DNA of 64,000 nucleotides from Parafrankia sp. EUN1f (GCF_000177675.1 NZ_ADGX01000011.1:34518-98517); one strand, 5' to 3'; positions 8,555-17,720 are shown, numbered from the stretch's first letter. Numbers and translations are program-made. Notes: generated by a model not told the origin, from the sequence alone.

Positions 8555-9585
8555 CACCGGCCCGCCTCTCGGCCGCCGCCGCCCCGTTCCCCGCTGCCAC
8601 GTTCCCCGTGCTGCTTCCCGCCCTGCTGTTCGCCTTCCGGACGGCGCGCGACCCAGATGCAGCTGGCCCCCCACCGGCGGAGCACGGGCAGTTTGTCGAC
8701 GGTGAGGCCGAGCGGCCGGCTGATCGATCCCGGCAGCTGACCAAGCCACGGCATCGACCAGGTGGCGAGCGTGAGAAGGGTTCCGTGCAGCCTGACGTCC
8801 ACCACCTCGAAGCCGAGGCCACGCAGAATCGCGGACATCTCCTCCGGTGCGAAGGCGTACTGGTAGAAGTCCTCCCATTCGTCCGGTTCCACGGCGGGAG
8901 CCACGTCCGGTCCGTTCTCAAAGAGATGTCGCCGGCGCTGCAGATATTCGTTCAGGCACGGCGTGGACACGATCGCGACCCCACCCGGCTTCAGGACACG
9001 GTAGGTCTCCGCGAGTATCCGCTCCGGGCCCTCCGCGAAGTGTTCGCACACCCCCGGTGAGTAGACGGCGTCGTAGCTGCCATCAGGGCAGTCGAGTTGT
9101 CGGACGTCCCCCGACCGCAGTGGCACATCGGGAAGCAGTGCGCGAATCCGGGCGAGCGTCTCCGGGGCCCAGTCGACGCCTTCCGCCGCGAAACCACGGG
9201 CCCGAGCCGCGACGGTGAAGTGCGCCAGGCCGCAGCCTGCTTCGAGGACCCGCCCGCCTGGAGCCGCCCAGGTCAGGAAGGTGGACCGCAGCTGATGAGG
9301 CAGGTGTCCGCGCCGGCTCCGGCGATACGACAGACCGATGTCCTGCCAGACGCCATCCCAGTAGGCCGCATCCGCCTGCGCCGAGAAGTAGGCGAGCCGG
9401 CCGCCGTGGGCTCCTGGCAGCCACACCACTCGGAATCCCCTGACCACCGAGGCCGCGCCCGGTCGGCGGACGCCGCGTCGCCGGATCCCGCTGGTGCCGG
9501 CGCCGGAAACGGCCCGGCCCGGCCCGCGGTCGATCTCACCCGGGTCGGCGGCACCGGATCGGACCGGGGTCCGTTGAGCTGGCAT
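8554..9585 (-). CDS. class I SAM-dependent methyltransferase
   Basis: 343 residues. The N-terminal 55 residues are basic and low in complexity. The Rossmann methyltransferase core has VLEAGCGLAHFTVAARARG (motif I), LRSGDVRQLDCPDGSYDAVYSPGVCEHF, YRVLKPGGVAIVSTPC and a C-terminal beta-strand pair. This is the Methyltransf_11 type, used for small molecules or sugars. The ATG at 9585 has a strong ribosome site (GGGGGAG, spacing about 6). It is the fifth gene of the operon, 65 nt after the flippase and 1-nt overlapped with the following GT4. Likely methylates a glycan sugar or lipid-linked intermediate; substrate unknown. The Gln/Gly/Arg-rich tail of 30 residues has no family counterpart. Confidence 0.8.
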   Translation of the reverse strand: MPAQRTPVRSGAADPGEIDRGPGRAVSGAGTSGIRRRGVRRPGAASVVRGFRVVWLPGAHGGRLAYFSAQADAAYWDGVWQDIGLSYRRSRRGHLPHQLRSTFLTWAAPGGRVLEAGCGLAHFTVAARARGFAAEGVDWAPETLARIRALLPDVPLRSGDVRQLDCPDGSYDAVYSPGVCEHFAEGPERILAETYRVLKPGGVAIVSTPCLNEYLQRRRHLFENGPDVAPAVEPDEWEDFYQYAFAPEEMSAILRGLGFEVVDVRLHGTLLTLATWSMPWLGQLPGSISRPLGLTVDKLPVLRRWGASCIWVARRPEGEQQGGKQHGERGSGERGGGGREAGR

Positions 9586-9650
9586 GGCGGGCTCCCCCTG
9601 TATGTGAGCTGGAATCGACGGCCGGCGCGACGCGACGGACGGAAATGTGG

Positions 9651-11174
9651 CTAGGTGGTGCCAGAAGGCTCCGGTCTGGTCGGCGCGAGACTCATCGGCT
9701 CGTCGCCGGTCCCCCGGGGCTCGCGGGGATCATGGGGCACGTGGGGATCATGGGGCACGTGGGGATCACGCGGCACGTGGGGATCGTGGGGATCGCGGGC
9801 CATCGCGGCTCTGGTCCACAGGCTGACGACCCCATAGGCGATCAGGCTCGCCCACGCCGCGCCCACCATGCCCGCCGCCGGAATCAGGATGACATCAGCG
9901 GCCGCGACCACGGCGAGACCGACCAGGCCCGCCGCGCCGCACGCCTTGGTCCGGCCCTGACCGCTCAGGACCCGGGCATCGATCTGGAAGGCCACCAACA
10001 GAAGCTCGGCGACCAGAAGCACCCGTAGCGGTGTGACCGCGCTCCGGTAGGCATCGCCGAAGAAGAACAGGACAAGGTGGTCCGCGGCGAGCCACATGAG
10101 CGCGGCGACCCCGGCCATCACCGCAAACACGCGAACCAGCTCGGCGAACACAGCTCGGGTGCCCATCGTGCCGCTGGCCACCCGGTAGCAGAGAACCTGG
10201 CCCCAGGAGGACGGGACAAGCCGGAGAACCTCACTCGCGGTCGCCGCAACGCTGTAGATGCCCACGGCCGACGTCCCCGACATCACCCCGATCAGGTACC
10301 GGTCGAGCCGGAACGTCATCGACATCGCGGTGTTCATGCCGAGCGCGGGAACGCCCGTCCGGATCAGCAGCGCGGACGCGGCACGATCCAGCTGGGGCCG
10401 GGTCACCAGACCCGCCCGCCGCAGGAGAAGGAACCCGGCGACGCACTGGAAGGCGCCCGCGACGACGGACACCGCGAGAACCGGAGCTACTCGCAGCGTC
10501 CCGGCCGATACCTGCAGCCCGACCAGGGCCGCCAGCTGCGCCAGGCAACCCGCCGTGTTGACGAGGGCCGAGGCGATCACCTGGCCGACCGCGTTCAACG
10601 TGTCGATCAGCTGGATGCTCAGCAATGTCGACACGGACAGCAGCCCGGTGAGCACCAGAATGCCGGGACCCCGCTCGGGCGCGTCCGCCAGCCAGAGGGT
10701 CGGCCCCACGATGCCGGCGGTAAGCAGGCACTGCGGCACCAGGAGCAGCAGGCTCAGCCCGAGTACGTGGTCGACCGAGACCCGCGGGTCCGTGCGCCCG
10801 AGGTAGTACCGAGCGGAGGTACCCGTACCCAGAGCGACGAACATCCCGGTGAGACCGGTGACCGTCAGGATCAGGACGAGCTCGCCCCGGCCCTCGACGT
10901 CCAGGGCGCGTGCGGTCATGACCGCGACGACCAGGTTCGTCAACGCAGCGCCCAGCGCCGCAGCGGAGACGGCGACAGCGGGGCCGGCGACGCCGGACGC
11001 CCGCGCCGCGGAGCGCCCGGCCCCACGCGAGACCGCCCGGTGGCGCCCGCTCGGGGAAGGTGGCTCGGGATGAACGTCGCCCCCGCCGGCAGCATCACCG
11101 GCAGCACCATCGATGGCGGAACCGTGCCCGGCAGGCAGAACAGTGCCGGCGCCGACCCGGCGCACCCCGCTCAT
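9651..11174 (-). CDS. polysaccharide flippase (Wzx-like, MATE/MVF superfamily)
   Basis: 507 residues with about a dozen hydrophobic segments (for example LTNLVVAVMTARALDVEGRGELVLILTVTGLTG, LSLLLLVPQCLLTAGIVG and VLLVAELLLVAFQID), the pattern of Wzx flippases that move polyprenyl-linked oligosaccharides across the membrane. The frame is open further upstream, but ATG 11174 (MSGVRRVG) overlaps the polymerase TGA as ATGA, so it was chosen. The cytoplasmic tail carries a repeat of Asp-Pro-His-Val-Pro encoded by an 18-bp tandem repeat (9725-9796). It sits between the polymerase and the methyltransferase in the operon, as expected for Wzx/Wzy assembly. Confidence 0.8.
   Translation of the reverse strand: MSGVRRVGAGTVLPAGHGSAIDGAAGDAAGGGDVHPEPPSPSGRHRAVSRGAGRSAARASGVAGPAVAVSAAALGAALTNLVVAVMTARALDVEGRGELVLILTVTGLTGMFVALGTGTSARYYLGRTDPRVSVDHVLGLSLLLLVPQCLLTAGIVGPTLWLADAPERGPGILVLTGLLSVSTLLSIQLIDTLNAVGQVIASALVNTAGCLAQLAALVGLQVSAGTLRVAPVLAVSVVAGAFQCVAGFLLLRRAGLVTRPQLDRAASALLIRTGVPALGMNTAMSMTFRLDRYLIGVMSGTSAVGIYSVAATASEVLRLVPSSWGQVLCYRVASGTMGTRAVFAELVRVFAVMAGVAALMWLAADHLVLFFFGDAYRSAVTPLRVLLVAELLLVAFQIDARVLSGQGRTKACGAAGLVGLAVVAAADVILIPAAGMVGAAWASLIAYGVVSLWTRAAMARDPHDPHVPRDPHVPHDPHVPHDPREPRGTGDEPMSLAPTRPEPSGTT
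9725..9796. repeat. 18-bp tandem repeat inside the flippase 3' end
   Basis: GGGGATCATGGGGCACGT occurs exactly twice (9725-9742, 9743-9760), a third time with two changes (9761-9778), then as two 9-bp half units. On the minus strand it encodes repeated DPHVPHDPHVP in the cytoplasmic tail of the flippase. The unit is a multiple of three, so copy-number change would keep the frame. Confidence 0.9.
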
Positions 11175-12808
11175 CGGGAGGCCAGCGAGCGCAGACCGGT
11201 GCTCGTCCGCTGAGCCCCCCGCATCCTCCGCGACCCGGGCAACCCCTGCGGCCCGGGCAACCCCTGCGGCGCCAGTCTCGCTGGCGGCGCAGAGTCGTTC
11301 AGGCTGCCGGAGCCCACCCGCGGGACATCGCTCCACCGGCCGGGCGAGGCCTTGCGCCACCAGTGCCCGGCCGCTCGGACCGCGACCAGCACAACGGTGC
11401 CAACCAGGACCTGCATCGGCAGCGGGGTGAAGTCGTTGCGCACCCCGATCAGGAGCGGCACGAGGAGGACGCTGCAGGCCGCGTCGGTCCACCTCGACCG
11501 CCAGCCGTCGAGCCAGCCGCACAGCAGGCCGATCACGAAGAGGATGGCCACCACGCCGGGAACGCCGAAGTTGTAGTAGGCCTCGGCGATCGGAGAGCCA
11601 CCGATCGGCCCGGATCGTTCCCGAATGACCGTGTTGAACAGCCGGTCATCGATCTCGGCCGGTGGCTGCGGGATTCCGAGCACGCGCCCTTCGATGATGC
11701 GGGCAAGCTGACCGGTGTAGGTCCGGCCGCCCGCCGCGGGTTCGCCGTACCCGTCTCGCCAGGCGACCGCCTCCGCTACGGGACGAAGCGACGCCCCCAT
11801 CTCAGCCAGACCGTCGAGGGGTCCGAAGCCGATCTGGCTCAGCGTGACCTCGGCCAGGCCATGCTGACGGATGTCCCGAAGCGCCCCGACGGCACTCAGG
11901 AGGACGACTCCCGCCAGCAGCGCGGCCCCCATCCCGGTCCAGCGGCTTGGGCCACGGCCAGCGGCTTCAGCCGGCGGAAACGAGGGGACGTCGCCGGACC
12001 GGCGCATCATGTGAGCCACGGCGGCCGCAGCCACGGGGAACAGGATGGTCCCCCGCATACCCAGTGGCAACGCGATCAGCGCGAACAGCCCGAACATCAG
12101 GTAGCCCGCCCGTCGCAGCCGCCGCCCGCCATCGACGGTCAGCAGCATGAGGCCGAAACCCAGACCGAAATCCAGATAGGGAACCAGCGGATCGCGATAT
12201 GCCAGGGCGATCAGGTCCTCGTACGATCCGAACAGCAGGCCGCTCCCGCCAGCCCGCCTGATCAGCAGGAGCATCAGGCTGATCGAGGCGGCGAGAACCG
12301 CGAATCCGACCACGCCGGTCGCAGCCGACCTCGTCGGCGGTGCAGGCATGTCGGCAGGCGTGTCCGTACCGGTCGACCGGTCGCGGTGCACCCGGCCAGT
12401 CGAGGAAGCAGGCAGGGACATTCCCACCGCGGCAGCTGCCACGCCGATCGCCGCGATCGTGAAAATCCGTCCTGTCGAGACGGACAGGATCCAGTCGAAA
12501 CCGAGCTGCCCGTCGCTGGAGACCAGTGGGCGGTGCAGCGCGAGCGGCAGCGCGAGCCCGAAATGGAACAGGACCAGCAGTACGAGGTAGACCGCCGAAC
12601 ACGAGAGGACGCCCTGCGTCCGGGCCCGGACGCAGAGCGCGATGAGGCACCCGAGCACGCCGAAGGTCACCGCCGCGACCCCGGCCGGAGACAGTGCCGA
12701 GATCTCCTCCGAGAACGCCAGCAGTGCTGCGAGAATGCCGCCGGCGCCCAGCCGGAAGGCCAGCACGCGCGGGCTCGCGCCGAAACCGACGGGCACGCCG
12801 GTTGTCAC
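11171..12808 (-). CDS. O-antigen/oligosaccharide repeat-unit polymerase-like membrane protein (Wzy-like)
   Basis: 545 residues, mostly hydrophobic with ten or more predicted membrane segments (VLAFRLGAGGILAALLAF, GVAAVTFGVLGCLIALCV, VYLVLLVLFHFGLALPLAL). A large soluble loop between late helices contains RYxGYGEPAAGG-like and NFGVPGVVAILFVIGLLCG elements, as in Wzy/WaaL-type polymerases. Family assignment rests on topology and context, as sequence conservation in this family is weak. The start is GTG 12808, overlapping the upstream GT4 stop as GTGA; the frame is open 50 codons further but only through the neighbour. It probably joins the repeat units exported by the adjacent flippase. Confidence 0.7.
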   Translation of the reverse strand: MTTGVPVGFGASPRVLAFRLGAGGILAALLAFSEEISALSPAGVAAVTFGVLGCLIALCVRARTQGVLSCSAVYLVLLVLFHFGLALPLALHRPLVSSDGQLGFDWILSVSTGRIFTIAAIGVAAAAVGMSLPASSTGRVHRDRSTGTDTPADMPAPPTRSAATGVVGFAVLAASISLMLLLIRRAGGSGLLFGSYEDLIALAYRDPLVPYLDFGLGFGLMLLTVDGGRRLRRAGYLMFGLFALIALPLGMRGTILFPVAAAAVAHMMRRSGDVPSFPPAEAAGRGPSRWTGMGAALLAGVVLLSAVGALRDIRQHGLAEVTLSQIGFGPLDGLAEMGASLRPVAEAVAWRDGYGEPAAGGRTYTGQLARIIEGRVLGIPQPPAEIDDRLFNTVIRERSGPIGGSPIAEAYYNFGVPGVVAILFVIGLLCGWLDGWRSRWTDAACSVLLVPLLIGVRNDFTPLPMQVLVGTVVLVAVRAAGHWWRKASPGRWSDVPRVGSGSLNDSAPPARLAPQGLPGPQGLPGSRRMRGAQRTSTGLRSLASR

Positions 12809-13977
12809 TGATCCCACAGGCTGGTCATGCCGCGCCGCCACTGGTCCATCACGAACGGGGAGGAGGAGAACGCACGAAGTGCCTTTACACGCTGCGCCGA
12901 CGTGGGCGGTGCGGCCAGCATGCCGGCCGCGGCCTCGGCCCAGGCCTCGGCGGCGCAACCTTGCGGCACCGTCGTCACGCCGTCGAGCAGGCGGCCGATC
13001 TCCACGACTCCGGGCAGGTCCGGAGCAAGCACCGGCGTGCCCACGGCGCAGGCCTCGAGGACGACGGTCGGCAGTCCCTCGTGCCGCGAGGTCAGCAGCA
13101 ACAGGTCAGCACCAGCCATCAGGCCGGGGATGTCGAACGACTCGCCGGGCAGGTCGAAGGCGTCGGCGACCCCGCCGAGCTCGGCCCGGCGACGCAGCTC
13201 CGCCGACTCGCGTGCATCCTGGCGCCCGACGATGCGCAGCCGGGCCGGAACACCGCGCCGCCGCAACGCGATCAGAACGTCAACCGCGGCGCTCCGGTTC
13301 TTCACCGGGTCGGGCCGCCCGACGTGCACGATGGTGGGCCGCCACTCGGCCGCCGCCGTGGAAGCGACGGAGGCAGCGACGACTGTGGCGGCTGTGGAGG
13401 TGGTGACGAGCGCGCGCTCGAACGGTGCCGGGTCCAACCCGTTGTAAAGCACCCGGCAACGACGCTCCCGCTGCCAGTCCGACCGCCACAGGCTGGTCAT
13501 CGTGGCCTCGGCGACCGCGACGAGGTCGGTGGCGCACCAGTCGATCAGCCGCCGCATCACCGCGCGCTGGACACGTCCTCGCAGGCTGGCACCGTGGCGG
13601 TCGCCGGTGCTGTGAAAGTGCGCCACCCGCAGCGGCACACCGGCGGCCCTCGCGATCAGCAGGACCGCTCCGGAGAAGGTGGCCACACACGAATGCACGA
13701 CGTCGGGTCGCAGTGCGCGCAGCAGGCGGAGGAAACGCACCGGAAAGCCCAGGTCGAGGCGACAGGGGTGGACCGAGCCGCCCAGCGAACGGATCTCCCC
13801 CGCCAGGGCGCCGGGACGGCCGGTGAGGGTGACGAAGACGAACCTGTAGCGATCCGGGTCCAGATTGCGCATCAGGTCGACGGTGCGCAGTTCGGCGCCG
13901 GCCCGGTCCATGACGCCGAACACGTGCAGGACCGTACGGGGCCGCGGGCGCGCGGACGCCCGGTCCGCGACACTCAT
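12805..13977 (-). CDS. glycosyltransferase family 4
   Basis: 390 residues. VLHVFGVMDRAGAELRTVDLMRNLD is the N-terminal donor-side glycine loop of GT4 enzymes, followed by VVHSCVATFSGAVLLIARAAGVP, RVLYNGLDPAPFERAL, IVHVGRPDPVKNRSAAVDVLIALR and TSRHEGLPTVVLEACAVGTPVLAPD with the E-x7-E motif. The length is normal and the frame is intact to its TGA at 12805, which overlaps the polymerase GTG. The ATG overlaps the stop of the upstream, frameshifted GT4 by 4 nt (ATGA). Second gene of the polysaccharide operon. Sugar donor and acceptor are unknown. Confidence 0.88.
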   Translation of the reverse strand: MSVADRASARPRPRTVLHVFGVMDRAGAELRTVDLMRNLDPDRYRFVFVTLTGRPGALAGEIRSLGGSVHPCRLDLGFPVRFLRLLRALRPDVVHSCVATFSGAVLLIARAAGVPLRVAHFHSTGDRHGASLRGRVQRAVMRRLIDWCATDLVAVAEATMTSLWRSDWQRERRCRVLYNGLDPAPFERALVTTSTAATVVAASVASTAAAEWRPTIVHVGRPDPVKNRSAAVDVLIALRRRGVPARLRIVGRQDARESAELRRRAELGGVADAFDLPGESFDIPGLMAGADLLLLTSRHEGLPTVVLEACAVGTPVLAPDLPGVVEIGRLLDGVTTVPQGCAAEAWAEAAAGMLAAPPTSAQRVKALRAFSSSPFVMDQWRRGMTSLWDQ

Positions 13978-15253
13978 CGCCCGGGCCTGACGAACGGTTC
14001 GGCGGTTTCGCGGGGGCGGGCCCGGCGCTGCGCCGGCGTGGCGGCCGCCGCGGTGACTTCTCGCAGCGTCTGATGAAAGGAGAGGATGACCGGTCGGATC
14101 GTCTCGAAGGAGTGCTCCCGCGCGGTTGCGAGGTTGCGCTCGGAGGCGGCGCGGTACCGGGCCGGGCTCGCGATCAGCTCGCTCAGCGTCTCCGCGAGCC
14201 GCCTGGGATCATCCGGCGGCACGAGGTCGCTCGGCGGCAGGAACTCGACCACGCCCCCACCGCGGACGCGACCGCGGGCAGCGCCCGGGCAGCGGCCTCG
14301 GCCAGGACCCGCGGAAGGCCCTCGGTTCGGGACGGGAGCACGAACACATCCGCGTCGTCGAGCGCCGCTCGGACCTGCGCACGGCTGCCAAGCCAGCGGA
14401 TGAAGCGCACGTCCCCGCCGAGGCCGCGGGCCACCGCCCGCCGCACGATCTCGTCGTGATGCCGGCCGTCACCGACGATGGTCGCCATCACCGGGAGGCC
14501 GTTGGACCGCATCAGCGCCACCGCGTCGACGAGGACGTCATGCCCCTTGTACACACGTTCCTGCGAACCGATCGTCAGAAGGCGGACCGGTCGGCCGGGG
14601 CGCGAGTGCCCGGGCCCGGTCGTCCCCCACTCGCCGGGGGCTCGGCGGGGTAGCGGAACGAAGTCCTCGTCCTCCAGCAGCGACCCAGGGCAGCTCATCA
14701 TCGGCACGCCGGGGCGGGCCGGGTACCTGCTCTGCAGGACATTCCGCGTGACATAGCTGACGGCGTCGGCGCTGCGGCACTGGCAGGCGAGCAACTGGCC
14801 GGCGAGCAGCGCGGCAGGGCGGTGGTCAGCGAGCACCTCGGCCACGTCTCCGACGACCTCGAGCCCGAACGGAACCCGCCGGCGCCGGAGCTCACTCAAC
14901 AGAACCGTGCCGACCAGGCCGGGAACCCGCGCGACGAAGGCGGTGTCCGCGGCGGGACCGTGGAGTTCGGCGACCGCTCGACGCAGCGCGCCGCGCAGCG
15001 CGGGCCAGCGGCGTGCGTAGGCCGCGACGCCCTGGAACGTCGGCAGCGGCAGCACGCGGACGCCGGCGCCCTCCACGGGGATGCCGTCCTGGTCGCCGGC
15101 CGCGCCGCGGGCCACCCGGGCGGCGAGCAGCACTTCGTCGAAGACACCGAGATAGCTGGCCCAGGTCGGGTAACCGGCGGCGGGGTTCGGCGTCAGCACA
15201 CGGCCGTCCTCGTTCTGCTGCAACCTTGCTTCGGTGGCGACAACGATCCGCAT
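13974..15253 (-). CDS. glycosyltransferase family 4, frameshifted near its 3' end
   Basis: First gene of the seven-gene operon. ATG 15253 (MRIVVATEARLQQNEDG) follows GAGGGAG with good spacing. The frame has VAAYARRWPALRGALRRAV, GLEVVGDVAEVL, LLTIGSQERVYKGHDVLVDAV and LPSRTEGLPRVLAEAAARALPAVASAVG (E-x7-E), then becomes unrelated sequence and stops at 14183. The minus-strand frame beginning at 14252 continues exactly where the protein should: VVEFLPPSDLVPPDDPRRLA and onward, with LATAREHSFETIRPVILSFH. One extra G in the run at 14254-14258 joins them into about 426 residues ending at 13974 in an ATGA overlap with the next gene. An assembly undercall is the likeliest cause. Confidence 0.85.
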
Positions 15254-15340
15254 GGTCTCCCTCAGCCCAACCCTCGAACGAATTCGGCCACTCATCGTAC
15301 TCATAGCGATGCAGATAGCGACACAGCCCGACCCGTGTCG

Positions 15341-15374
15341 CGGGGTCCCCACAACTGCCGCCGCGGGGACCCCG
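15341..15374 (-). terminator. hairpin after the secreted protein gene
   Basis: CGGGGTCCCC (15341-15350) and its complement (15365-15374) form a perfect 10-bp stem with a 14-nt loop. It lies 20 bases downstream of the secreted protein stop (15394, minus strand) and before the first GT4 of the operon, so it probably separates the two transcripts. No T-tract. Confidence 0.55.
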
Positions 15375-15393
15375 GATCACCTCAGTGGAGACG

Positions 15394-16767
15394 TCAGGTC
15401 AGGCAGGCAACCGCATCCTTCTGGTCGGAACAGACCTTGTTGAGCAGGTCGATCTGGTCAACCTGCGCCGACAGCCCGATCGGATCGTCGGAGACGGCGT
15501 AGATGTTCGCCACGCTCACCTGGATGACCGAGTAGGCGGGCAGCGTCCCGCCGGGGTAGAGCACGGGACCGGTCAGCACGAGCTCGAGCGCCCGAACACT
15601 CAGCGACGTGGCGTCGGAGATCTGCCGGTTGACGAACAGCACGCCGACCCCCGGGATGGGAATCTCGGTACCCGGGTCAAGTGGCCCGACGTACGGCACA
15701 CCGGCGATCGCCAGATCAGCGATGTTCGTACCGGTCGAGTCGAACGTCGTGGAGCTGCCGTCGTAGTGCGCGTTGGCCTTCGCCGTGACCGCACCCGCGG
15801 TCACCAGACCGCCGAGCAGGCTCACCCCCGCGATGGTGCTCGTGGTGGAGCCCGATGAATCCGGGCTTCCGACCGTGGCCTCACCGGTCTCCGTGATCGC
15901 GCCGACCGTGATCACCCCCGGGATGTTGATCCCGAGCGAGGTGTCGGTCGAGGTCCCGCCCGTGCAGGGCACGCCCGTCGCGGCCAGAGGTCCGACGGTG
16001 AGCGGTCCCGCGGACACCAGGTTGCTGTAGGCGACCCCGGAGATGATCACCGGCAGCGGCGGCCGGAAGAACGAGTGGGAGTAACCGATCGTGATCGAGG
16101 TTCCCGCGAGCGGCCCCAGGGTGATGTCGAGCGAGAGTCCGATCGTGACGAGACCGGCGTTGCCCGGGACGGGGATCTGCCGGTTGACCACCAGCGAGCC
16201 GACTCCCGGGATGGCGATCCCGGTGTTCGGCGCGACCACCCCGTTCAGGATGGTGATGCCGCTGAGCTTGAGGTCCGTCACCGTCACAGAACCCGTCGAG
16301 GTGACCGTCCCGTCGGCCGCACTCGTCGCCGTCGTGGTGATGTCAATCGCGTCGGCGGAGATCAGGGGAAGGAGGGGGGTACCGAGCAGGTCCAGGCCGA
16401 GGAGCTGGCTGGTCGAGGTACCGGTCTGCACCGGCCCGACAGCGAGCGTCGACACGGTGTTGGTGCTCGCTCCCGCGCTCAACGAGAGTCCCGGGATGGA
16501 CACCGCGCCGCCGTTCGAGCGGCTCACCCCACTGGCTGTCGTGCATCCGAGGCCCTCGGGGAAGGTGGCCCCGGAGTCGATCACGCCACCGACCGTCACC
16601 TGGGTCGAGTAGGCGAGCTGGTCGTACATGGCAGGGGGGGACGCCGCCGTGGCGCTCCCTCCGGTCAGAACGATCGTGCCACCCGCGACCGCGGCGGCGA
16701 CGATCCCACTGACGGACCGGGCGAGCCTGAACCTCCCGCCACGGCATCTCACTTGCACTTCGCGCAT
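15394..16767 (-). CDS. secreted choice-of-anchor-P-like protein
   Basis: 457 residues. An N-terminal basic stretch and hydrophobic core (SVSGIVAAAVAGGTIVLTGGSATAA) form a signal peptide with a likely cleavage near residue 43. The mature part is Gly/Ser/Thr/Val-rich, beta-strand-like and has two related halves, seen in TGIAIPGVGSLVVNRQI and TEIPIPGVGVLFVNRQI. This PGVG-hydrophobic-NRQ pattern recalls the actinobacterial choice-of-anchor P family; I recognise it by pattern, not by search. Only four cysteines are visible in the mature part. No LPXTG-like or C-terminal membrane anchor is obvious. Its place among glycan genes suggests a surface protein tied to the polysaccharide layer, which is inference. 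Confidence 0.7.
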   Translation of the reverse strand: MREVQVRCRGGRFRLARSVSGIVAAAVAGGTIVLTGGSATAASPPAMYDQLAYSTQVTVGGVIDSGATFPEGLGCTTASGVSRSNGGAVSIPGLSLSAGASTNTVSTLAVGPVQTGTSTSQLLGLDLLGTPLLPLISADAIDITTTATSAADGTVTSTGSVTVTDLKLSGITILNGVVAPNTGIAIPGVGSLVVNRQIPVPGNAGLVTIGLSLDITLGPLAGTSITIGYSHSFFRPPLPVIISGVAYSNLVSAGPLTVGPLAATGVPCTGGTSTDTSLGINIPGVITVGAITETGEATVGSPDSSGSTTSTIAGVSLLGGLVTAGAVTAKANAHYDGSSTTFDSTGTNIADLAIAGVPYVGPLDPGTEIPIPGVGVLFVNRQISDATSLSVRALELVLTGPVLYPGGTLPAYSVIQVSVANIYAVSDDPIGLSAQVDQIDLLNKVCSDQKDAVACLT

Positions 16768-16941
16768 CTAGTCACTCCATTCGACGTCGTCAAGTCGATC
16801 AGACATCAACGGAGAGTGACGTTAGCTGTGCTTACGCTGAGTAGCGGCTCGCCCCGCCGACGCAAGCTCGGGATCGGATCGCACCGGCGCGCCGGTCAGG
16901 ACCGGCAGGAAGGAGGGGCGGGAAGGAGGGGCGGCGCCCGC

Positions 16942-17005
16942 GCGGGTTCAGCTCCAGCACGTCGGCGCTGTTCGACGAAGCCGCGGCACTGGAGGCCCAA
17001 CCCGC
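16942..17005 (-). terminator. imperfect hairpin after the PglD-like gene
   Basis: GCGGGTT-cag-CTCCAG (16942-16957) pairs with CTGGAG-gccc-AACCCGC (16989-17005), with a long loop. It starts 6 bases after the acetyltransferase stop codon at 17011, so a terminator is possible. A 13-bp direct duplication (16908-16920, 16921-16933) lies beside it. Confidence 0.35.
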
Positions 17006-17010
17006 AGCGA

Positions 17011-17667
17011 TCAGTACCAGCCGAGCTGTGGCACGGGCGGCCGGTGGTGAGCGGGAACCCCGACGGCCATCACCTCGGCGGGAAGCTCCCGGATCACGAC
17101 CGCACCGGCGCCGACAACCGCGCCGGCCCCGACTGTGAGCCCCTGCCGGACAACCGCACCACTCCCGATTGTCGCCCCGTCCCCTATCACCGCGGCGCCA
17201 CTGATCCGAGCACCGGGAGCAAGCGTGGTGTAGTCACCGAGCCGGCAGTCGTGCCCGACCGTCGCCGCGATATTGACGTGAGCGTGGCGGCCGGTCAGCA
17301 CATTGGACGTGATGCTGGCAAACCCGCACACCACACTGCCAGGCCCCAGGGTGACCCGCCGGCCGACCATGGCGGCCGGGTGCACGAGGGTCGCCGGTAC
17401 ACGGCCCCAGCCGGTGGCAGCACGATCGATCGCCCGCCGCGCGTACGGGGAGCCGATCCCCAGCACATACCTGGCATCCAGCTCGGCGAGGAGGCTCACC
17501 GGCCCCAGATGACGGACTCCGTAGGTCGCGAGGAGGTCGAGATCGGGCTCACCGTCGTCGAGTACGCCGAGAATGTCGTAAGTCGGCTCGACCTCGTTCA
17601 CAGCCTCGACGACCTCCAGCAACTCCCGGCCGTGCCCACCCGCACCTACGATCACCAGCGCATCCAT
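17011..17667 (-). CDS. PglD/NeuD-family sugar O- or N-acetyltransferase
   Basis: 218 residues, the normal length of this family. The N-terminal Rossmann-like domain starts MDALVIVGAGGHGRELLEVVEA, the family signature. The C-terminal left-handed beta-helix has HVNIAATVGHDCRLGDYTTLAPGARISG, in which the His of GHD matches the catalytic base, and then [15 protein letters not shown]. PglD itself N-acetylates UDP-4-amino-sugars in bacillosamine synthesis; NeuD acetylates sialic acid. ATG 17667 was chosen because homology starts there, though the frame is open 48 codons upstream. With the small phosphoglycosyl transferase and DegT aminotransferase this gives three steps of a Pgl-like pathway. The dehydratase is not in the window. 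Confidence 0.88.
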   Translation of the reverse strand: MDALVIVGAGGHGRELLEVVEAVNEVEPTYDILGVLDDGEPDLDLLATYGVRHLGPVSLLAELDARYVLGIGSPYARRAIDRAATGWGRVPATLVHPAAMVGRRVTLGPGSVVCGFASITSNVLTGRHAHVNIAATVGHDCRLGDYTTLAPGARISGAAVIGDGATIGSGAVVRQGLTVGAGAVVGAGAVVIRELPAEVMAVGVPAHHRPPVPQLGWY

Positions 17668-17720
17668 ACCGCAACCAGCTCTCTCTTCGCATACCCGAAA
17701 AACATCGAATATTTTCCGGA

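Noticed and set aside
11060..12811. 583-residue plus-strand frame over the polymerase
   Set aside because: Composition (Arg, Gln, Pro, His) is that of a shadow; the minus strand has the membrane helices and overlapping operon starts.
12694..14073. 459-residue plus-strand frame over a GT4 gene
   Set aside because: Shadow of the GT4 and polymerase genes; no recognisable motif.
13974..15253. programmed frameshifting as the cause of the split GT4 genes
   Set aside because: No slippery heptamer with a downstream structure was evident, and six unrelated genes share the pattern, so a common technical cause is simpler.
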